Part shown: positions 34,871 to 64,000 of the stretch, piece by piece
How the letters are laid out: each line of letters starts with the position of its first letter
Numbering within the stretch: position 1 is the stretch's first letter
Source: Glandiceps talaboti
Taxonomy: Eukaryota; Hemichordata; Enteropneusta; Spengelidae
Direction: 5' to 3'
Length of the DNA: 64,000 nucleotides
Assembly (NCBI RefSeq): GCF_964340395.1
Contig: NC_135569.1
Coordinates: forward strand, 12,877,019 to 12,941,018
Program-made: the position numbers and the translations under genes
The notes under the pieces: generated by a model
What the model was told of the DNA's origin: nothing
What the model saw: the letters and a program-made list of their open reading frames with translations, nothing else
Database searches by the model: none

Positions 34871-35499
34871 GGAGGTGAAAAAGAACTGATTATTTGTTAT
34901 ATACTAGTGTGTATACATTGAATTATATGCCTGCAATTATAATTTAATTATATTATACCATACACTAGCCAAATTGTCTCTAAATTGATAATATATCGCA
35001 TAAGTAATTAAATCATTCAACTGCATTTGTTTCAACTTTTAAATTCATAATATTTAATAAACAGCTTTACTTTTGTCCATCGGAGGAATTCAGCTTTGTT
35101 ATGCATTGTTTAACATTTGATACATATGTATATAGTACCAAACTACTACATTGCACAAAAAAATGCATACTAACAGTTTATGTTAAAGTCGTAAGGTTGC
35201 AACAACTACTGCACTAGCTGCAACTGGAAACGTTTTGTTAGTAATATCGTAGTCCATGAACACTACTTTATTTCCTGTGGGTAGGCTAAATGTATTTTTG
35301 CAGCTGAATGCATGATAAATTAAATTAAATTTATTTTAGGGTATTCGCCCAAAAATCAGCGCCCTTAACGGTGATCATGATTTGTTGTACTGATTATGGA
35401 TAATATCATTCGCTGATTAATATGTACAATGTCTAATTATTTGTATTTTAACAATTTTCAGTGAGTATATATTTTGCTTGTGTGATCGAGAATTTATTC
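34871..35499. other. AT-rich intergenic DNA
   Basis: Nothing recognisable beyond AT-rich sequence. Confidence 0.5.
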
Positions 35500-35889
35500 T
35501 TAGGCGTAAAAACAATTGTGTGGTTCCGATGACATTCAATTTTAGAATAAGTGGGGTAGGTAGATTTTATATTTCATTTTTTGAATTCATTTTTTTCATA
35601 TATGTGTGTGTGTAGTTCAGGTAGTTATGTTTTTCTGTTGTTTTCCATATGGTCTCTGTATTATTGGTTTCTTCTCATCAGATGTATAGCCATTACAGAT
35701 TGGAAGAACAGTTTTATATTGTCTTTTGCAGTTGATGTCAATTTCCGCATCCACTATTTCTTGCGAGACTTCACAATTTCCGCGATTTTCTTATTTTTTC
35801 TGTTGAATGTGTAAAAAAAAATGTTTAGGGTCGGCGTGGAAAACTAGGCGGGGCTGGGTAACCGGAACGAAAGCTCTTTTTTGGCCTTA
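35500..35889. mobile_element. MITE family 1, copy 1
   Basis: The ends are imperfect inverted repeats of about 35 bases (TTAGGCGTAAAAACAATTGT then GGTTCCGATGAC; right end GTAACCGGAACG then TTTTTTGGCCTTA). The interior carries GTGGGGTAG and AAACTAGGCGGGG landmarks. A second copy with better-preserved ends is at 45009-45385. No coding potential. Confidence 0.65.
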
Positions 35890-38079
35890 CATCTAGCATG
35901 GTTTTAACAAGGTGACACACCCAAAACCTAGCTTTCACTCAAGATTTCAACTTGACACTACACTACACTACACTACACTACACTAAACTACACTAACCTA
36001 TAGATAATAATCCACTATTCAAGCTCACTAGCTTCAGCAGGAAAGTTGTCGTTTTGGAAGTGTTTTGTAAAGTACAATAATAATATCTAATATCTGTGTA
36101 TGCCTCTAGGGCACAACAGCTGGCATATAGCAAATACAACAAAGCCTGGATACTTTGACGTATAAACCACCCTGTCGTCAATCAACTGCCCTAACTTATT
36201 TTCACTAAGCTACCTACGCAGCTCTAAGAAAACTTTCGCGAGAGAGTCATTTCTACGTTTACCACGTGATGAATGACAGCAATGATATTTTGGGCAATTG
36301 ACGTACATGGCTGAGTAACACCCTGCGCAGGCGTTGTAAATTCTATGATTTTCCACAGTTAATCTATTGAATTGGATGACTACTTCGTTCTTCCGTTCGG
36401 GAGCCATTTATAAATAGCAACATTTATCGATATACATGACAGGTGAGTGGTGATCTCTTTTGAAGTTCTTTCACCTACACTATACATGAATTATTTTAGC
36501 GTCTTTATCCCCATCACATTATTCCGATAACAGTTGATAATTATTGAATATCAACTCAACAAGCCAACATGATGGCCGTTAGCAAAATACCAATATAACG
36601 TTTGGGGAATCGAGAATGCTTAAACATAACCCATATCATACGCAGCAATATTTGATTATCTGAATAATGAAAGATTATTATATACACCATAATTGAGTTT
36701 ATTTCATAGATTTCACTGCGATAATATTACAGAAAAAATCTTTGTTAATGAATTATCCTCGAGCCGCTCTTTGCTCGATCAACTTACTATTACATATCAT
36801 TAGTCACTATGTTTAATTTTATTTTTTCTAACTAATTTCTTAATACAACTTTACCTCTGACGAGCGATCAATGCAAGGTTTAATCTTCTGAATGAAACAT
36901 CGAGGATTATGCATTTGTCAGCTCTTAGAAGACATTTTCAGATATACAGTGGCGCTAATTTAGAAAATATATCAAAGCTTTGTATAGTGTTGTGTTTCAT
37001 CATCACGACAAAATCACTTGTTGAAACGAACGCAGCTAGGCAGCGGATTATCCAGAACACAACAAGCACATTAAAATGATTAGATTTTTCTTTAATTTTT
37101 TTTAATAGAAATAAGAGGTAGTATATCAGTTTCTCTTTTCTGATAAACAAATTTAAATTCATGCAATATCTATGCAATATCTATGCAATATCTGGTGTAA
37201 TAATAGTGTCGTATCCGAGGGGAGTCATAGTAAACCATTTTAGCGAATTCAATTAGAGTAATTATATATATACTGTCAGTGTAAATACTTCAAAAGTGAA
37301 CGGAGTGTAACCATCATGTGTCTAGCAGTGAATTCTCTTTTGCAACAATCTAACGGTTGAGTGTCAATGATTTTCAATTAATCTTTTCAAATTAAAATGA
37401 TAAGCCTTATAATGTATTATCCGAGCAATGAATACTAATGTTTTGTTAATGATATGTACATTTCAAACTTCAAGTCAGTTTTTGTGACCATTCGATGATC
37501 GCCGACTCCAACTTGTTTTTAATCTTTCGACTGTGCTAGCTATTAAATCGTTATTTTTTCTTAAATTATAGAAATAAGAGGTAATATAACAATTTCTCTT
37601 TTCTAATAAATCAATTTAAATTCATGCAGTATATGGCAGAGAGAACAATTGGCGATCAAACTACTCTATTTTATCGATCACGCCCTTATTCGAAATGTAC
37701 CCTCGTAAAATCAAGTTAGGGTGTCATCCTTTGCACTAGAAGTTCTTCAACATGTTTACGTCATCGTGGCCTATACATACAAACACCATGTCTGAGAGTT
37801 GACAAGTTAACTACATGGTTCACATTCGATTGCCCGGAGAAATGGTCATGGGGATTCAAATGATCTATCGTGTTCCCAAACGGATACTGCTTTTCAATCC
37901 TTCATATAGACTACAAATTCATTGTTTATCAGCCGTTTCCCCCGAGTTATTGATGAGAGACTAGTTTTGAACCAGAATACACTATAATACAACTTCATAA
38001 CACTTTTATATTCAAACTATTTGCGCATTTAAGTTAAAGAGATAATTATAAAGAGTGGAAAGAAGGAACAAACGTTTTA
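35890..38079. other. Intergenic DNA with short repeats
   Basis: Holds an ACACT pentanucleotide run (about 35955-35985) and a direct repeat of about 80 bases (37090-37170 and 37551-37630, sharing AGAAATAAGAGGTA and AATTTAAATTCATGCA). A 65-codon minus-strand frame at 36407-36210 has several cysteines but no recognisable homology. Otherwise nothing is identified. Confidence 0.5.
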
Positions 38080-38285
38080 TATCACCACAAAAGTCAGTCA
38101 ATTGATCAAATATCACACACAAAATAAGTTTTAATTTACCACAATCATTATTCGATAGATCAACCATTTTACCAAATAATAAAGTATCAATCAATCAACC
38201 AATCAATAAATCGATCGATCGATCGATCAATCAATCAATCACATGGTCGCTGCACCCGGTGGTATGACCGTTAGGAGATGACAAT
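38080..38285. repeat. Dispersed repeat with (ATCA)n, copy 1
   Basis: Landmarks GTCAATTGATCAA, ATATCACACACAAA and CACCACAA/TACCACAA are followed by ATCA/ATCG tetranucleotides and TCACATGGTCGCTGCACCC. The same order recurs at about 61130-61350. Probably a short interspersed element whose inner tetranucleotide run has expanded. Confidence 0.6.
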
Positions 38286-39418
38286 ATAATAACCTTGTTA
38301 TGAGGGTTGATACAAACAGTGAGCATTATAACGCATATTTCATTTTAACGATTTTCGAAGAAAATTGTATTTGTCTAGTGTTAACGTTACGTTTCATCCG
38401 CTGAAAGGAATTACTGAACGTGAAATTTGATTTTTGATGTCTTTCTAGTAAACTAAAATTGCCAATAATGCCCCATTCATTATACTATTTCAGAATAATA
38501 ATGAGTCATTATGTACGTATACAGGACGTGACGTGTTTTGAATTACAAATTGATGCATATTCTACTGTTCTTAACCAAATAGATTGAACTCTGCTGTATG
38601 CATGTACAAACAATGTTGTGTTGTAAGGTAATGACTGTATATAATTTATTGATGCGACGTCATAATTTTATAAATATGTAATGACTAATCGATTTTATAA
38701 AATTTGGCGGTTAATGTGAGACCGGACTGAAGGCTCTACCACGGAAGAGTAGCAATCATATATTCACACCCAGTCTTGAACGATTTGTCAGAAAGAAACG
38801 CACTAAATTTGTGTTGATTTACAATTTCTAACTTCGACATCACATTTATTGTACTAATATGTTCAAATGTGAGTAATAAATTAGATTTTCAGAGGTTTAG
38901 TTTCTTTTTCCGTTCCTTGTTTCATCAAAAGTGGCTGTGAATTGAGAACCATAGACCGAGATATTACAATCATTTTTGAACTATTTCTCCTACTTCTGCT
39001 TAAAAGAAACTGTTACATGTGCCCCAACATTCATTCAAAAACACGATCACGATTTTTGTACGCGTAAGAACCAAATGAATATAGAAAATTGGTAATGTGT
39101 AGAACTGCTCCGTATTGCATAAAACAAATTTAAAATTATCACGTCTTCAAAAGTTCGCAATTGTGTATTATGGTCATATCTAGTATTTTACTTAAAAGTT
39201 TAACTATCTGTAATTGCAGACTTTTTTTATTCAAACACAATTCAAACAGGTCAATGCTGACATAAATAATGCTATTTCACGTACGTTTGATGTATTAGGC
39301 ATGCGGTCCACATAATGACATCTGTCTGATCATTTGCATTCAAAATGGCCTCATAGGTTTATGAGCACCAATATGAAATTCGGTCACTATATATGGCGCT
39401 TTATTAATTCATTCATGC
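38286..39418. other. Intergenic DNA, nothing recognised
   Basis: AT-rich, with no gene or repeat that I can identify. Confidence 0.5.
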
Positions 39419-39650
39419 TATTGGGTTCTATTAGGTGCGTGCGAATTTAAGAACTTATCCCACGTACAACCGTTTATTTATATCACGCGCGGTTTAGTTT
39501 CATTATATTTAGAAATGTTCGGGTTGTCACCTGGCATTTCTCTGTCTCGCCAATTTTTCCTTTGAAAAAGAATATTTATTCGAAACGTCGGATTTAACAG
39601 CTATATATACGGACTGGTTTATTAGTTCCTTATGCATTTCTTTACATACA
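39419..39650 (+). mobile_element. Penelope-like element 3' end, copy 1 (5' truncated)
   Basis: Starting at TATTGGGTTCTATTAGG it is about 95% identical to the 3' UTR of the Penelope-like relic at 41322-41545, through CGAAACGTCGGATTTAACAG and TTATGCATTTCTTTACATAC, then runs into a CATA array. The protein-coding part is absent. The GAATA/TATTC stem followed by CGAAACGTC is hammerhead-like, a known feature of Penelope-like ends, but the CUGANGA box is degraded. Confidence 0.65.
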
Positions 39651-39756
39651 TACATACATACACACACACACATACATACATACACACACATACATACATA
39701 CATACATACATACATACATACATACATACATACGTACATACATACATACATAATAA

Positions 39757-39789
<33 letters not shown>

Positions 39790-39833
39790 GCATACGCAAT
39801 CAGACAGACAGACACACAAACACACACACACAT

Positions 39834-39898
<65 letters not shown>
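39645..39898. repeat. (CATA)n, (CAGA)n and (CA)n microsatellite
   Basis: CATA array to about 39785, short CAGA run, then about 60 bases of CA repeat from about 39838. It directly continues the 3' end of the Penelope-like copy. Confidence 0.95.
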
Positions 39899-40480
39899 TC
39901 GTTTGTTCAATTGTGTTTTTCACCGGTATCGCTAGTTGCACAATAAAGGAAATGGCTTCACAGTCAAACACTTTTACGGCTGGATATATAGATATCAAAT
40001 ATATATAGATATCGATCTTCGTAGTTAGTATTTGATTACGGCGGTTTGACATTCAAAGGGTGTCATTTCGAAAGGTCAGAAACGCAATTTTGTATTATTG
40101 TGCTCTCTGACGAATAAATAAATTATTAGATGTTTAAATCCGGAAATATTGTCAAATGGATTACAAGAGATGAACATAACGGAATCGGAAGAAGGTGGTT
40201 GTGACACGTGTTATTGCAATAGCACACAGGCTGCCCATGCGATATATGTGATGGGTTAAAGGAAACTGTATAGCTCGAATGCATGAAATTCACACCAGCT
40301 TAAACAATTCAACAATTTAATTAATCCATCAACCTATTCTGTTCGAGGTGATGTATAATCAAACTCAAAGATTTGTTATAATCTTGGTGGGTTTTTTTTC
40401 AACACCGAATAAATATATATTACCATAGTCGATCGCCTTTGATCAAAATGTATTTTTTCTATTCACCAATCCGGTTCTGT
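39899..40480. other. Intergenic DNA, nothing recognised
   Basis: No coding or repeat signal identified. Confidence 0.5.
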
Positions 40481-40680
40481 TTTAAATATATATATATATA
40501 TAAGGTGTCCAATATTTACAATAGAATGGCAATTAACTTAATAGATTGTATGCTCTCCAGGGAGTTAAGGAAGTAAAGAGGGCCGTTCTGCCGATATAGA
40601 TCCGAGCCAGGGGTAATAATTGTAAAGCGCTTTGAGCACAGAGTGGGAAAGCGCTACATATAAAAAACAACAACAGAAAA
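40481..40680 (-). repeat. Dispersed repeat with AAGCGCTTT palindromes
   Basis: The minus strand reads TATGTAGCGCTTTCCCACTC, then TGTGCTCAAAGCGCTTTACA. This block is nearly the same as the one immediately upstream of exon 3 in P450 copies B-D (about 18700-18745, 24250-24295 and 32098-32143). It marks a dispersed repeat family in this genome. Confidence 0.65.
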
Positions 40681-41007
40681 ACCAACTTAAAGCGTGAATT
40701 CTTTCAGGGGAAACACTCCGACTGCCGCTAAAACCATCGTATGGGCAGCAGGAATGGTGATATTCGACAATTTAGTACATTGCGTATGTTGTACATTGAC
40801 GATATCATTTGCAGGGTAAGATTGTTATACCTTTTGGCTACGTATTGGAATATGCACTGATGTCAGCATTCAAACAGATGAACATTTCTGAATCATGTTT
40901 CTTTATTTTTCTTGTCATGCAACTTGACATTGACCGATTTCCATTTTTTCCTGGCTGTACATACATACATACATACATACATACATACATACATGTCAAA
41001 AATGTGG

Positions 41008-41545
41008 TTTTCTATATATAGGTTCAACTGTACGTCGTCTTAGTGATCGTTTCGTGGAACATCTCCGTTTGACCAGACAAAAGAATCGTAACTATCCCGT
41101 ATCTATGCATTTTTTTACAAACGATCATAATGTATCAGATATGTCCATTTCAGGAATTTGTAAGGTTTCTGGTGATGAAAGCTTTGAGGTTGAAGGAAGA
41201 AGAAATCATTTTCCGTCTTGTAACGCTGGAACCCCTTGGAATTAATAGATTATTCTCGTCTTTCCCAATCTAATTATCATGATTATTGGGTATTTTTTTA
41301 AATTTCAGGCGTATTCTATTGGGTTCTATTAGGTGCGTGCGAATTTAAGAACTTATCCCACGTATAACCGTTTATTTATATCACGCGCGGTTTTGTTCCA
41401 TTATATTTAGAATTGTTCGGGTTTTCACCTGGCATTTCTCTGTCTCACCAATTTTTCCTTTGAAAAAGAATATTTATTCGAAACGTCGGATTTAACAGCT
41501 ATATATACGTACTGGTTTATTAGTTCCTTATGCATTTCTTTCTAC
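41008..41545 (+). mobile_element. Penelope-like element 3' end, copy 2 (GIY-YIG endonuclease remnant)
   Basis: The frame around 41012-41260 reads YIGSTVRRLSDRFVEHLR, then PVSMHFF, then after a frame change IIFRLVTLEPLGINRLFS and a stop. This is the C-terminal GIY-YIG endonuclease of Penelope-like retroelements: YIG-x-T, the R-x-x-x-H of the second helix, and the closing LxTLxPxGIN. The N-terminal GIY half and the reverse transcriptase are missing. A ~230-base 3' UTR follows, shared with copy 1 and containing CGAAACGTC, and then a CATA array. Confidence 0.75.
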
Positions 41546-42004
41546 ATACATACATACATACATACATACATACATACATACATACATACATACATACATA
41601 CATGCATGCATGCATGCATGCATGCATGCATGCATGCATGCATACATACATACATACATACATACATACATACATACATACATACATACATACATACATA
41701 CATGCATGCATGCATGCATGCATGCATGCATGCATGCATACACACACATACATACATACATACATACATACATACATACATACATACATACATACGTACA
41801 TACATACGTACATGCATACATACATACATACATACATACATACATACATACATACATACATACATACATGCATGCATGCATGCATGCATGCATGCATACA
41901 CACACATACATACATACATACATACATACATACATACATACATACGTACATACATACGTACATGCATACATACATACATACATACATACATACATACATA
42001 CACA
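41546..42004. repeat. (CATA)n/(CATG)n/(CACA)n array
   Basis: About 460 bases of CATA with three CATG blocks and short CACA blocks. A higher-order unit (CATG block, CACA, CATA, CGTACATACATACGTACATG) is repeated at about 41700-41850 and 41868-42000. All long frames here are translations of the repeat. Confidence 0.95.
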
Positions 42005-42109
42005 CACAAACATACATTAACTATAGTAGTGTCATTGGCATATTTATTCAAAGAACGATGTGTGGTAAGCTCATCCAATATGCAAATTACAGGGAAATGG
42101 TCACGGGGC

Positions 42110-42110
42110 T

Positions 42111-42145
<35 letters not shown>

Positions 42146-42177
42146 TCTATTTATTTATTTATTTATTTATTTATTTG
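42110..42177. repeat. (TTTA)n microsatellite
   Basis: About 65 bases of TTTA repeat, 250 bases upstream of the kinase gene's first exon. Confidence 0.95.
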
Positions 42178-42430
42178 AGATGTCTACAGGACATTAAGTA
42201 GCTGTATTTATTATACGACATATTAAGTACACTTTTGAATAGCTGTATCCTGAATCCGACGTAGTGGTAATATGTACATGTGTGTCCAAAATGATCCAGT
42301 AATTGATTAATTGAATGAAAATGATCATCTAAATTATCAATTGATTATTTTTTTAATTTCCAGTAATAATGTGATCGGCTATAGTTACGAATCTTGAAAG
42401 TCTGCCTGTAACTGTAAAACCGCTATAAAA

Positions 42431-63267
<20,837 letters not shown>

Positions 63268-63353
63268 GTAAGACTAATAACGAATGTCCGGTCAAAAGTG
63301 ATATAGCATTCGGGATTGTAGCTAGCATCCTGTGATGTTTTCTAAGATTATTA

Positions 63354-63702
63354 CTACCAAACCTGAGAGACTATAGACTTTCAATTAGCAGCGCGTTTTT
63401 TATTATGTCTTGCACAAGGTGTTTTGTTACAAATGACATAAAACAATATACAGACACTGAGAGCGAGCAAGCATATATAAAATGATACATTTTATCTGAC
63501 TTTGAACACAAATCAACATCACTGTTGGATGAAACATGGAAGATTCAAACACAAAACTATTTATTTGTGTTCACAGAGTGAGATAAGATGTTAATGTTCG
63601 TTCGCCATGCCTGTGTTTTATCTGACAACAAAAACACTTAAGTGAGACGTATACAACGCCATGTCACCTAATTGAAATTGTATAACCTAGTTTTCTGGTA
63701 AT
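63354..63702. mobile_element. TA-flanked MITE, diverged second copy
   Basis: CTACCAAACC after TA at the left, followed by GACTATAGACTTTCAATTAG. The interior matches the 198-base unit of the element at 43851-44383 (GTTTTGTTACAAAT, AAAATGATACATTTTAT, TTTGTGTTC). The right end is degenerate. It has a single unit, without the tandem duplication. Confidence 0.6.
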
Positions 63703-64000
63703 GGTTTCACAAGACCCTTTCAAACGATAAGCCTTTTTCGACCTGAAATGTCGTTCGTGTCTTAGGCACACAAACCTCTGGTCAAAAGTTCTAAACATTC
63801 AAGGATACAACTCAATAATTTGCGGTAAAATATTAATACAACGCATGCGTCAGAAATCGACAAAACAGACGGGATAGAAACAATTGTTTTCAAGTACAAA
63901 CTTTTTCAAAGCATCTTTCCTAAATTAACACGATATTATACTTTCATGTGGTCTTTGAGCCACATCATCAACTAAAGATCTGTCGACTCAGATTGGCACA
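63703..64000. other. Kinase intron 10, right edge
   Basis: Nothing recognised; the next kinase exon is beyond the window. Confidence 0.5.

Noticed and set aside
36210-36407. 65-codon, cysteine-containing minus-strand frame
   Set aside because: Reasonable-looking composition, but no known family and no splice or promoter support; the TATA-like bases lie directly on the ATG.
41520-42201. Long frames on both strands in the CATA/CATG array
   Set aside because: Repeat translation only; no protein signal.

Overview
The window looks like nuclear DNA of an invertebrate deuterostome (hemichordate, lancelet or echinoderm grade). Coding exons are split by GT-AG introns, intergenic DNA is AT-rich and dense in CATA/TGTA, CA, TA and CAAT microsatellites, and the genes are a CYP2-like cytochrome P450 array and a receptor tyrosine kinase with fibronectin type III (FN3) repeats. 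The exact phylum cannot be fixed from the sequence alone.

Region 1 (1-11.7 kb): an old P450 neighbourhood. A LINE reverse-transcriptase relic lies at the left edge. It is followed by two head-to-head pairs of P450 first exons: minus 1368-1020 with plus 1799-2104, then minus 3265-3178 with plus 4442. Only the last belongs to a full-length gene (copy A, 4442-6849, three exons), and it carries a one-base frameshift. Another decayed minus-strand first exon lies near 9.3 kb, followed by a LINE 3' relic and a Tigger/pogo-like transposase relic.

Region 2 (11.9-33.4 kb): three nearly identical tandem units, each carrying one apparently intact three-exon CYP2-like gene (copies B, C and D; 504, 504 and 503 residues). 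B and D hold a 2.4-kb insertion with inverted ends in intron 2, which C lacks. Each unit has about 2.2 kb of upstream DNA containing three divergent ~260-bp repeats. A truncated fourth unit ends in an inverted junction near 33.45 kb.

Region 3 (33.4-42.4 kb): mainly non-coding. It holds a LINE relic, several MITE-like elements, and two 3' ends of one Penelope-like retroelement, one still encoding the end of its GIY-YIG endonuclease. Both run into CATA arrays.

Region 4 (42.4-64 kb): ten phase-consistent exons of a receptor tyrosine kinase running off the right edge: signal peptide, two FN3 domains, a stalk, a transmembrane helix and the start of the kinase domain. Its introns contain many inverted-repeat elements and an apparently whole, very young Ty3/gypsy-type LTR element (48283-56399, minus strand). 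That element has gag, a pol ending in a chromodomain, and a third membrane-protein ORF. It sits at the centre of an older palindromic element.

The P450s would be membrane-anchored monooxygenases, probably acting on xenobiotics or lipids. The kinase is a cell-surface receptor. Nothing in the sequence links the two loci functionally.
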